DNA of 64,000 nucleotides from Cyclina sinensis (lineage: Eukaryota; Mollusca; Bivalvia; Venerida; Veneridae): positions 43,497,134-43,561,133 of the forward strand of contig JAAONU010000001.1 of NCBI GenBank assembly GCA_012932295.1, read 5' to 3'. Of the stretch, positions 10,044 through 22,600 are shown piece after piece. Numbering within the stretch: the stretch's first letter is position 1; every line of letters begins with the position of its first letter. A model generated the notes under the pieces. That model worked only from the letters and a program-made list of their open reading frames with translations, ran no database searches and had not been told where the DNA came from. The position numbers and the translations under genes are program-made.

Positions 10044-13000
10044 TTGAAATTTACGATAAGGACAGAACAGTCACTTTAACCCTTCACATTTACCGAAAAC
10101 TTGTCACTTCATCGTAACCTTTCCACTGTGTTTCTAATAAGGCTTGGTAACGCAAACCCATATACCGCTTTATCAATATTTTTCGTCGTTACTTATAACT
10201 TGTCCATACTATTTCATCATAAAAATATCTATATTAATCATATAATTAATTAGCCGATTACTTTAAAAACAAACGTACAAACAAATAAAAACGTCTGGAA
10301 GTCGTGTTTACCATCTTTCGAACATTTTAGATACAATTTAAACAAATTGTTATTTACGACAGACGTAATTTAATTGCATTCAGATCTTATTTAGCAATTG
10401 AATATTCTATTGTGATCACTAGCTGTAGATAGTGACAGTCTTAATAATTTGGCTTGGGAAAACATGTTTTTATAACCCTATTTTCTTACTTGTTTCTGTT
10501 TTACGCGCCTTAAGAGATAAAATTCAGCATATAAGAAGGTTATAGAGTACGTTCGACGCCTAACTGATTAGCGACGACAATCCCTTTAGGTACTTAAACC
10601 TTAAAGCTGTCAAAGTTCACTAGCCAATTTCTGAGACAGATAACTATGAGTAAAAGTTTACTTATTTAAACCATGATTAATCCTCATAACACTGGAAACA
10701 ACTTGAACATTTATTTTCAGTTAATTTCTTTCGTCTAAGTGTCATTATTTTTACAACCATTTAAAAATGATGGAAAACATAATTACGAAAAAAGAATTGT
10801 TGAAATAAAAACAATATTTTCTTATAGCATGACTAATGGAGTTATGTTTGGAATATTGATGGTTTGTATCAGTGTAATCAAAGTATGGTTAACCTGAAAT
10901 GGAAGCGCATAATGCCGGCCATGATTTATTGTTTCGTACTGTATCCTCCTATTCAAGATATTTATATCTTTGGTAACAATTTTGTCTTTATATTTATTGA
11001 CAAATTATAAGTTTGCAATATTACTGTTTGACCTCTGTCCTGAGAGGTGTCAAATTTTTTTTATAAAAAAAGTGTACTACATGTCATAACCCCCAGCTTG
11101 TAAATTACACTTACTATGATGTGTTTTTATGATGAGAACTTTGTCACAAACATGGAACATGACGCCTATCCTGTGGCTACATTATTATTTCGTCAATGTT
11201 TGAAGTACAAAGAACTCGACAATGCTTTAATTTGAAGCTCCAAAGATAATTAATCACACGTATATGAATAAAAATCACCTCTTTCACGCTGTAAAGACTA
11301 TGTCCTTTGCTGAGAGGCATGAATTTCATTTCACAATATTTTCGTAACAGCAATTCACATCTGGTGCTTTGATCAAAACATATTTCTGTCCGACAGTATC
11401 GTATAGCAACGTTGCATGAATAATTCATACAGGATCAATGCTGTATTATACAGCGTATTCTTGTATTTCACGAAACAATATTACTTGATAAAGAAGAAAA
11501 AATCTTTGTAATATCTGACATTTGTTTTCAATACTTAATTATTGTCGACGTCAATTCAGCTTTAATTGAATTCTGTACGTTAGGCACAACTACTCATTTA
11601 TTTCGTATCAGGGCCAAGCAAGTTTGAGTAATAAACAAGAAAAGGCCATCGACATAAAATGAGCAAGTACAAAGGATCAATGAAATTTTAATGACACGCC
11701 TTATTTCACAGCAAACATGCGAGTTATAAAACACGTTCAATGCTTGAAACGAAAGCAGATAATTGATGATGGACCATTTATCGTGAGGGGCACATTTTTA
11801 ATTTTAGGGTTAAGTAATTTACTTCAAATAGATATTACTGCCCGCATAACGAATGCTACAGCTATTTTCAGTCTTCAAGTTTCTATTTCAGCAGTCCAAA
11901 TTTTATTAAAACATACACAAAAAAGCTAAATCAAATCTAAAGCCTTCGACCTCGGATATTATTGTAAATGTGATTTCTTAAAGCCTGATAGTGCCAAGTT
12001 TAATTACAGCTGTGATACCTAAGCTCTTATTTGTCTCCTGCAAAATGTCATTTTGCTCCCAATGGATTGATGAAACATTATGTAATCTCTGTTTCCTATC
12101 AAGTTTGTATTACTTCCTTAAATAGAACTTTTGCAATGTATTTTTGAAATCTACGTTTCCTGGTTAGCGAAACGTTTCCTGTCAGTCGTTTTTAATATCA
12201 AGAAATTTAATTTGAAATCAATGTTTATTGATTATTAAACATGTCTATTCTTGAAATGATATTTCAGAATGAATAAGAGCTGTGCGTGTACGTGACAAAT
12301 GCAGAGCGAACAAATATACAGATAGGCAATATTTTATATAATTTGACAAAACGGACAGACTAACGAATGGTTTGAGATACACTGTCTCACAGGAACATTT
12401 TAGAAACACAGAATTCTGTCATGTACAAATGACTAGCCGAGCGGATATAACATAAAGGAAGGCAGTTTTCTGTTACTTGACAGTACACAGAAAAGTACAT
12501 TCAGAGGGGCGGTTTGCGACACGCTCCCTTTATCTAGTAAACATAAGTGTATTTCTGACAATGATCTTAACCTTAGTAACCAAGGTCTTATTCGTTACAC
12601 GTCGTTTAAATATAATTGACATTTTCTGGCAAGTTATATCAGAATCCAACCACAAAGTTGCAGAGCTCCAGAGCAGGCACGAATTATTCATGGTCATTCC
12701 ATAGCATTTAGTTGTACAAGTGGTAAGCATTAAATGTCATCTCTATCTGTTGCAAGTAATCTAAACTTTGATGTTTCACATAGTTATAAAGGGGATAGAA
12801 CAGGTCGGCTAGAATAAACGACTCAGCTACAATGGATAATATCTGTTTGTGCACATGCAATAATTGCATTTGATCGTAAAAGTACGACATATCAAATACT
12901 TGAATAGTTTCAAAATGTTTCCCACTCTACCACACAATCAGGCAGTAATTACAAACCCTACTGAGAGGCAACATCAATCCTCCATTATCACACAGCAGCT
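7690..13000. repeat. Segmental duplication, copy 1
   Basis: Collinear with 16.43-24.98 kb. Matching anchors include 9607-9786/17945-18120, 9957-10043/18726-18812, 10370-10440/19160-19235, 11340-11460/22620-22770, 11640-11745/22988-23095, 12010-12180/23310-23480 and 12955-13005/24935-24980. Outside the relic exons it is non-coding. It lacks the 35-bp minisatellite found in copy 2. Confidence 0.82.
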
Positions 13001-13004
13001 GGCC

Positions 13005-14835
13005 GTATGGAACTATTGACGAAAGCATTATTACAGCTTCAACTTGTCTTTGTATTTGGATAAAAAAAAATTAGGCATTTGTCAATGGCACTGAATATGT
13101 CCACAACAACATAGAAAAATATTGGCTTTTAGCACACAATGTATGGACAAAAGACACACACATTTAACAAATTACCGTTGCAATAAAAAGAGTAAAGGTA
13201 ACTGCAGTCATTAGACTTTTAAAAAAAAAGGATTAACAGTGTCATAGTTTACCTAGATGTCATTCTTTTCGTAAATCTAATTGATTAAATATACAAATAT
13301 CTAACTAATGACCTTTAAAGTTGTTCTACCATAGTCATTGCTGAACGAAATTTCAATTAAGTGGTTGTTGACCTTTTCGTTAAAGTAGACTTAAGTCTAC
13401 AATAAGCTTTAACTGCTGATCACTTCCGTATGAACGATGCTTCGACTATTTCCTATATTTGACTATTACGATCGAAATTATCAAGAAAAGTACATAGATT
13501 TGCTGCCATCTTAGGCCTACGTGTTAAAGGGCTGCATATTTATATCTTTTTTAAAAGATAACATTCGGTGGTAAACGAATTCCATTGATTTGAAAATCGT
13601 TTGATAATTCTGAATGAAAGCCTATCATTTTTTATATTATTTTTAACATGCGCACTGAATTTGAAGTAACTGCAGGTGTTTTTTTACTCTGATTGAAAAA
13701 AAAAATCTTCATGGCAATGAAGTAATAATAATATGCTTAAACACGGCGGTTTCACTGCTCGTATAAGGCAAACAATAAACATATTTTTCATTCCCTTTAT
13801 GAACTTATAAAAGAGTTGGAACGCTGGATAAATTGAGCAGTATTTTTGGAGAAGGACTAATGTGTAGTCTTCCAAACGAAGTAAGTTGACATGTTGACGC
13901 AATTTCAGAAATGTCTTTATTTCAAAAGTAATACTTCAATTTTCTAAGGTACAAAACAAGGGTTTGAAGAAGAATTCCTTCTTCTCTGGCAAATCTGTTA
14001 TCCCATAGCATGGTAATGGTAAATTCGTCTTTTTTTCCTGAATTTCTTTTCGCGTTCAAGTCTACAAGCTCAAAAGCAATAAGTTAGGCCAGAAACGTTA
14101 TTTATTGGACATTTATTGAAGCAAGACATTGGAGACACTTAATTATGGTATCATTACTCTCCTAAGAATTAAATTGAATAGCTCCAAGAAGCAGCACCAC
14201 ATAAGTGTAAACCATGGAGATGAGTATAGCAATGAAAAGACCTATTTAAGGAAAATACTAAATGTGACTGCCCGCTGTCTTTTATGTATGCTTACCGATG
14301 TTTTCTGTATAATCAAGCATTTATAAGACATATGAGGTTGTTTCGATTGGAAAAATTGCTGTATGTTCGCTTTGCTCTTATATCTCAACTGAAAAAGAAG
14401 CGAATTCTTGTTTGAAGTAAAGAGAGACATGTTTCTATCTTGCATTATCCACGTATGTTTGACGGAAAAAGAACTCTATCAAGATATCTTCGTATGATTT
14501 AAATTCGGTTTATTGATTAAATAATAAATTACAGTCACCATATTATGTAAAATATTTCGATAAATATTTTATACTCGGCTGACTGACTCGTTTCACTTGA
14601 GATAATACTAATGAAGATCTTACTGCTATCGAGGGTTATATTCTTGATTAGATATAGAGGACGTGTACGACAGATACTTGTTTAGGTATACGGAATTTGT
14701 AGTGCAACTTAAAATCTTTTGTAAATCACTTATTAATTGCTTTTCTAATCGCGTTGCTATACATGTACTTTACTTTGTTGAGTTGAAAATCATTTTCAAA
14801 CCGCAAGTATTTTTATCTAGCGTGCCCCAAATCAG
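13005..14835. other. Non-coding stretch, nothing recognised
   Basis: AT-rich sequence between the pseudo-caspase duplication and the Tc1 relic. I searched it for a first exon of the pseudogene (HGSSQSL motif plus phase-2 donor) and found none. Confidence 0.5.
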
Positions 14836-14839
14836 TTGG

Positions 14840-15425
14840 CCGTAGGATGCCCAATCTACCTTCAAAATCATCCTATTGACACCAGCATATTCAAGAGCGT
14901 TTGCAAAAGGTGCGAGCTCATATTGCATGGACAATTAATGAATGGACCCCAGTTCTCTTCACAGATGAGTCCAGGACTTGTGGTGTGGACTTCATGGACA
15001 AGCACGCTAGGGTTTTGAGAATGCTGAATATACGTTTTGTTCCGGTATGCATGCTCAGGGGGAAACGGACATACAGGTCATTAAAAACGGACAACTGACG
15101 GCTGAAAGATACGTCAGTGAAAGTGCGTGTACGCCCGTACGCTGGTGCTGTATGTCTTGATTTCATTCTGATGGATCATGCCCGTGTGCACAGAGCCCGC
15201 GTCACCAACCAATATCTTGAGCAAGCAACTATTTAAAGGATGGAGGTCCCCGGATTTAAATCCCATTGAGCACACAAGGGATATGCTGCAGAAAGAAAGA
15301 TCTGTACGCCAAGTCAAACCAGCTACAGTCTGGGAGCTCAGACAGGCGCTCATTATGGAATGGGCTCAGCGTTCTCATCATAAAGTCCGTAGGCATATCA
15401 GCAGTAGCGGGCGTCGATGTTAGGC
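14840..15425 (+). pseudogene. Tc1/mariner-type transposase relic
   Basis: The conceptual translation, spread over several frames, follows the order of a Tc1 catalytic domain. It has a QERLQKVRAHIAWTINEW-like stretch before FTDESR (first Asp), then LMDHARVHRARVTNQYLEQA (second Asp region, normally DNARPH), then RSPDLNPIEH (third acidic residue), then PATVWELRQALIMEW at the C-terminal end. Frame changes occur between blocks, and the N-terminal paired-type DNA-binding domain is missing. I saw no terminal inverted repeats. Tc1 transposases cut and paste DNA at TA sites. This copy cannot make a working enzyme. Its GC content is higher than the flanks, which also suggests a separate origin. Confidence 0.85.
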
Positions 15426-16212
15426 CGTAATAACTGCTCGCGGACACCATACTCGTTATAAAACAGCATACACTTACCGGTATCGGATTTTATGTTAAAA
15501 CCTATCAAATGATCCTGTCTAAAGTAATTTGTCAGTCAACGGATTCTTGTCGTTATGTATTTTTTGTATTACGTTTTACATACTTTAGACATTTCTTACT
15601 TACTAAAAGAAAGTCATTTAAGACGAAACTTTATATTGTTTGCATACCACCTCTTCGTGCGACGTTGAAACACGATTCGCAAAAACCAATCTACACTGTT
15701 TCAATATAAAACGACAAACAAGTGCAGATGAATATATTTTTAATCTGATCAGCATTAATAGTGTGAATAGTGTGAAAGTATGCGTTTGATTTTTTAACTT
15801 AAATGCAAACATTTATCAGAATATCGCAAATAAACTTCAAAGAAATACATAGCAGTATTATGAATAAACATTACACTCGATTTCAAAGTTTACTTCTAAT
15901 GATTCCTCACATTAGTTCATATTTTGACTTTTCATTAAGCATTTAAAAAACTGCCTTTAAAAATAACGTCAACACACAAATGTAAAAAGCGGATCTTCAG
16001 TAAAACTAATCAACAGAAACATACAAAATGTTTTTCAAATAGCATGACTTAAGGACAAAATTTCAAATTTCAATTAATTTTGTCATCTTTTTCAAACTTC
16101 TTTGAATCTCTCTCTTGTTTCAATTTAAAAACATGGTATGAAATCTGCTTCAAATGTTAGTTAATTTTTAAACAATAAAAATCTCGTTTTGATTAACTTA
16201 CTACTATTATTC
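15426..16212. other. Non-coding stretch downstream of the caspase gene
   Basis: AT-rich flank with only short chance frames. Confidence 0.5.
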
Positions 16213-16218
16213 TTTATT
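16213..16218 (-). terminator. Candidate poly(A) signal of the caspase gene
   Basis: AATAAA on the minus strand, about 205 bases past the stop codon at 16421-16423. The hexamer is common by chance in AT-rich DNA. Confidence 0.35.
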
Positions 16219-16420
16219 TTCACTATTGATATTTTTAAATCCCAATGTTTTAACTATTAGCATGACAAAAATATATCTGTACAAAACTTTTTTGATACAT
16301 AAACTGACAACATAAGCTTTTCTGCGCTCTCCAAACGTAGGACGGAAGCCATTTTGAAACTGAACATAATAAATCCGGCAGATGTAATTACAACCATTTC
16401 GTTAGACTGTTTGATCTAAC

Positions 16421-16671
16421 TTAACCTCTAATGTCTGGTTTCTTTGGTCTGAAATAAACGTATCTGGTGAGCATTGACACAATAGAAGGCATTTGTTTGA
16501 CGTCCTCGGTAAACTCTTCGTCTGAGCAAGATTCGAACTCATAGGCTACCATTCTATTGACTTGTGTTAACATCTGCATTAGTTCCATTTTGTTACCATA
16601 GTTTTCTATTACAATACACAAAGCTTGTATATACCATGTTCCTTCTTGATGATTTCTCCATGAATAGTAAC
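16421..16671 (-). CDS. Caspase exon 5 (p10 C-terminus)
   Basis: Acceptor ATTGCAG; the split Gly codon joins exon 4 to give [19 protein letters not shown], the S1/S3 binding loop. Then [33 protein letters not shown] and a short tail ending KKPDIRG with TAA at 16423-16421. Order and spacing match the small subunit of executioner caspases. Confidence 0.92.
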
Positions 16672-19600
16672 CTGCAATGAATATTCCAAGAAAAAATGAA
16701 CAAGAAATGCTCGTAAAACATGAACGGCCCGCGCCTTTTATTCAATCTGTACCCCTGTGAACTTAACCTTTGACAAAAGGAACCAAAGTCATCAATCTAC
16801 TAACAACGACATCCTGTACCTTTGAAAGGTTCTAGTTTAACCTGTTACTGACTTGTTCATTTAGTGCTGGGCTCTTTGATTTTATCCACGGAAACTCTTT
16901 TGTCTACAGAACGACCGACGGAGCAGTCGACATGAGCAACGTCATATGCCCCTTTTTCTTTAAAGAGGCCATAAGCATGTGAGGCGCAGAAACAAGCATT
17001 GAAACTTAAGAAACCTAAAAAGCGTCATTTCATTCATAGATAATGAAATATAGGTACAGAAAATTCAATCTTATCAGCAAAAACTAGTTCAGGTAATATT
17101 ACCCGCAAGAGAACAAATATGACACTGCTGAAAAAACTAAATAGTGTGTTTTCTACAATTTTCTTAAAGTTAAAACAAAAAATGACTGCACATGTTTTGA
17201 GCATAACAGACTTTAAACTGCGACATTCAGCAAACAGAAAAGTTCTTCATATAACTTTAATAATTTAGTGTTTATTTACTGTCTGCTTATATAACATGTC
17301 TAGGGTAGACCAGCAATTCCCTCGAAAATCGTAAACATTTTTAAAAAACGTAAGATCGAAGAGATGACAAACTTTCTACAGTTATTTCTTTGCATGATTT
17401 GTATTACCTGGTACAGTTGAGTATGAAAAAAGAAAATCTGCCTCCACCGGTACCCTTCTGCTAGACACACGTGGCGAATGAGCGCCATTTATTCCAAGCC
17501 TTGAGGGAGAGGCACGTTTTACGTCTCCAAATCCTCTTTCCGTCCGTCTGTCTGTACAGGCCTTAAATTTCAGATACAGTTTACAGGTAGCTTTAAAAAC
17601 TGTAATGTCTTACAAGTAAAAGAAATTTTATGGATTTCAAATTAAATTTTAAATGCTGCTGTGCGGATAATTCTGAAATAAACATGTCTTACTGCTGTCC
17701 TTTATAACTGTGGATGCTTAATCTGGGTTAACAGATAAATATGTCTTATATTACCAGTTAATAGCACATACAGAGATTTCTGATATGGTTCCTCATCTGA
17801 ATTTGAATAGATCTAAAGGTAATTACAATATCAAATATAGCAGACAAAATGTCATATAACTGGAAGTGAATTCTCTCGTTTATCACATGAATGGCTGCAG
17901 GTAGAAACACAATATCAATTATAAACTTGAAAAAAGCATAAAACCTGGATGAAGAAAAGCTTTGGTTTCCCAACCAGAGTTGGACATTTATCTCCTCTGA
18001 AGGGCATTGTGAGCATTTCTAGGGGCACTAATTTATCGGTAGCATAAATGTAGCCTTCACGACCATGACTGAGCACTGCACATCCAAAACAATCACAGTC
18101 AGAATGATCAGATGAGGCAACTGAAAACAGAACATAGGGTGAAAGCTGAAATTTAAGTTTAATCATTTTAATAAAGCATGTAAAGTTTCTTTAGCATTAT
18201 GTAAAGTAAAACATGCGCTTCACACTATAGTATTGCAGTAGTTAAGTTAGAACCAGCATTCGTAAAATCACAGCTCAAAAATCTGCAATTTTATGAACAA
18301 CATTATATCTTCTTTACTTCAAATAATCAAAATTAAAACAAAAGACAGCAAAAGAAATAGAATTGTAATATGTACTTAAGCATGTTAAATTAATTTTATT
18401 TATTTCTTTTTTACGAAAGGTTACATTTAAATTTGGTTAAAGATATTTTTGATAAAACACAGTTACTTTTTCCGAACAGGCGAAAGTTTTGTTAAACTGA
18501 ACCATTTAGAACTATTCACTTACATTACAGAATGCACTTTCACTTAAAGTTCACTTACTTTCTTCCATCAGCTTTGCCATCCGTGCGTACGTGACATCAT
18601 CGTATCTTCTGACCTCAAATCCGGTGTCCTGAAAGCGTTCTTCTAGTCGTTCAGCGTCTGCATCCGTACCCTCTCGTTCAAGCTGCCCAGTTGACTCTTG
18701 AAAATGTTTATTATTGAAAATAAGAAATACTCCCCGCCGCCTGTAGTTGAAGTTATATTCATTTGGCTCTGAGGGTGCTCCTGGACGAACGTGATGTTTG
18801 TCTTTGTCCGCACTGTAAACAAAAAATAATTAAAAATGATACATAAGGAGACGGCTACTTTATTCTTAATGTATTTACGATTTTTCTAATTGGGCAAGTT
18901 GAAACAAACAACCTCATTAAAATCTATTCCGTCGTCATTTATAACGTCTTAATACGTAATAATCATCATAAGAAAATCATTCATGTCAAGTGGCTTTGAA
19001 AACAAAAATGTAAATCCTGTTATACAGTCTTTGTAGGTTTCAGCGCCTGATAAAAATAGCTCTGGATAATTGAAACAAACTGCTTATTCACGACTGTCGT
19101 CTTCGTCAATCGATATTCTTGTCTTTTATTGTTCGACTATAAATTTGTTGACTGAATCAAACGTAATTCAATTGCCTTCAGACTTCATTTAGCAATTGAA
19201 TATTCTATTGTGATAACTAGCTGTAGACAGTTCAACTATCTGGCTCGACAGAAATTTGTTCTATGACTCTATTTTTCAGAATTATTGTTTGCTGTTTACA
19301 CGCCCTTTAAGAACAAAGCTTATGCAGTCTATAATGAAATGATTGGCGGCAACAAACTCTCTAACTTAAGCATCTAAATACTTTAGAGCTGTCAGAGTTT
19401 GTTACATTGTTTACATTTTCACGAGCAAACTCATTTTTGAAACAGATCAGTATCAATATAGGTTTCATCCATTTTAATTATGATTCATCCTAATCACACG
19501 ACCGAGTCAGAAAATTGTTTTTAATTAATTAGAAATGCTAGCTGGGCCTATATGTTCTTTCATGTTTAATATCGAATGTAATAAAGTTATAGTAAACCAC

Positions 19601-22600
19601 AAAGGCTAAATAAATTCACATTCGTAGCTCGCTCGCAAATCGATATTCAGAATTACTTTATTACGAAGTATCACCCAGTCTCTGTTCTGTACTTTGTACA
19701 AACCAACCAGAAAGCAAAGAAAATATCATAAAGAAAAAAATAGCTTTAAAAGTGTAAAAAAAGACCTTCTGCGAATGGCCATTACACATACAACATCAAA
19801 AACATTGGAAATATATAGTTAAATGTTTATCAATAATTAAAAAAAATAAATGATAAAAATGCTCAATGAGTTTGTTATCTTGTAATGTGTACAAAAATAA
19901 TAAATATTAACAGAACAAAACGTTTGAATCATGTCTCAAACTATCGTCTTATACTAGCAAAATACGTTTTTAAAAGCATTATCGCAATGTAATCATTACA
20001 TAATTTCTAAAATATTGTTTCAAATACTGTTTGACTGTACCAGCGTTTAATTTCAAAGTAAAATTAACCGATGGAGTTCGTTATATCTTCCAGGATTTCA
20101 CCATTGTACTCCGTGTCCTCGCATTACTGATATAAATAAATTACTCCATGTCTTCGTATTACTAATATAAATATATTACTTCGTGTGCTCGTATTACTGA
20201 TATAAATGTATTACTCCGTGTCCTCGTATTACTAATATAAATATATTACTTCGTGTGCTCGTATTACTATTATAAATGTATTACTCCGCGTCCTCGTATT
20301 ACTAATATAAATATATATTACTTCGTGTGCTCGTATTACTATTATAATTATATTACTCCATGTCTTCGTATTACTAAAAAAATATATATATAACTTCGTG
20401 TGCTCGTATTACTATTATAGATATATTACTCCATGTCCTCGTATTACTAATACAAATATATTACTTCGTGTGCTCGTATTACTAATTTAAATATATTACT
20501 CGATGTCCTCGTATTACTAATATAAATATATTACTCCATGTCCTCGTATTATTAATATAAATATATTACTCCATGTCCTCGTATTATTAATATAAATATA
20601 TTACTCGATGTCCTCGTATTACTAATATAAATATATTACTCCTAGTCCTCGTATTATTAATATAAATATATTACTCCGTATCCTCGTATTACTATTATAA
20701 ATATATTACTCCATGTCCTCGTATTACTAATACAAATATATTACTTCGTGTGCTCGTATTACTATTATAAATATATTACTCGATGTCCTCGTATTACTAA
20801 TATAAATATATTACTCCATGTCCTCGTATTACTCATATAAATATATTACTCCGTGTCCTCGTATTACTAGTATAAATATATAACTCCATTACCTCGTATT
20901 ACTAATATAAATATATTACTCCGTGTCCTCGTATAACTAATATAAATATATTCCTTCGTGTGCTGGTATTACTAGTATAAATATATTACTCCATTACCTC
21001 GTATTACTTATATAAATATATATACTCCATGTCCTCGTATTACTAATATAAATATATATCTTCATGTGCTCGTATTACTAATATAAATATATTACTCCAT
21101 GTGCTCGTATTACTTATATAAATATATTACCCCATGTGCTCGTATTACTAATATAAATATATTACTTCATGTCCTCGTATTACTAATATAAATATATTAC
21201 TCCATGTGCTCGTATTACTAATATAAATATATTACTCCATGTGCTCGTATTACAAATATAAATATATTACTCCGTGTGCTCGTATTACTATTATCAATAT
21301 ATTACTCCATGTCCTCGTATTACTAATATAAATATATTACTTCGTGTGCTCGTATTACTATTATAAATATATTACTCCATAACCTCGTATTACTAATATA
21401 AATATATTACTCCGTTTCCTCGTATTACTGAAAAAAATATATTACTCCATGTCCTCGTATTACTAAAATAAATATATTACTCCATTACCTCGTATTACTA
21501 ATATAAATATTTTACTCCGTTTTCTCGTATTACTGATATAAATATATTACTCCGTGTCCTCGTATTACTATTATAAATATATTACTCCATTACCTCGTAT
21601 TACTAATATAAATGTATTGCTCCGTTTCCTTGTATTACTAATATAAATATATTACTCCGTTTCCTTGTATTACTAATATAAATATATTACTCCGTGTCCT
21701 CGTATTACTGATATAAATAAATTACTCAATTACCTCGTATTACTAATATAAATATATTACTCCGTGTTCTCGTATTACTAATATAAATATATTACTCCGT
21801 GTTCTCGTATTACTGATATAAATATATTACTCCATTACCTCGTATTACTAATATAAATATATTACTCCGTGTCCTCGTATTACTGATATAAATATATTAC
21901 TCCATTTACTCGTATTACTTATATAAATATATTACTCCATGTGCTCGTATTACTAATATAAATATATTACCTCGTGTGCTCGTATTACTATTATAAATAT
22001 ATTACTCCATTACCTGGTATTACTAATATAAATATATTACTCAATTACTTCGTATTACTAATATAAATATATTACTCCGTTTCCTCGTATTACTGATATA
22101 AATATATTACTCCGTGTCCTCGTATTACTGATATAAATATATTTAGGGATAGCTCTCTCTCTCTTTTTCTCTCTCTCTCTCTCTCTCTCAATTTAAGTTT
22201 ATTACATGCATAAAATGAAGTACATATGAATGTAATAAAAATTCGCTTCTACTTTGCTCTGTATGTATTTTTATGTATTTGTATGCCTAGTGTATATAAC
22301 AATAAACTGTAAATGTTCAAGTCATAATAATTTCTGTTCTGTTCCGTTTATCTCCGTCGGCAAAATATACAACATTACTCTGTCTCTAAAAGTATGAAAT
22401 TTTTGATCTGGGTTAAAACCATGGACCATGATAATTTATGCTTTGATGGTAATTAAGTTTCGACAATGCCTTTAAAGCTAAAAAGAAAAGTAATGAACAA
22501 CACCTACTGTGAACTGAGAATACTTCTTTAAAGATATGTAAGCTATCAGTATCTTTTATTTCACAGAATGGTCTATTTTAGGAAACAAGACAATAATGCT

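Noticed and set aside
12477..12890. Overlapping open frames on both strands (60-75 codons)
   Set aside because: The homologous region in the duplicate block does not keep any of these frames, and there is no family motif.
14918..15450. Minus-strand frames of 64-82 codons
   Set aside because: They are antisense to the Tc1 relic, whose plus-strand motifs are recognisable.
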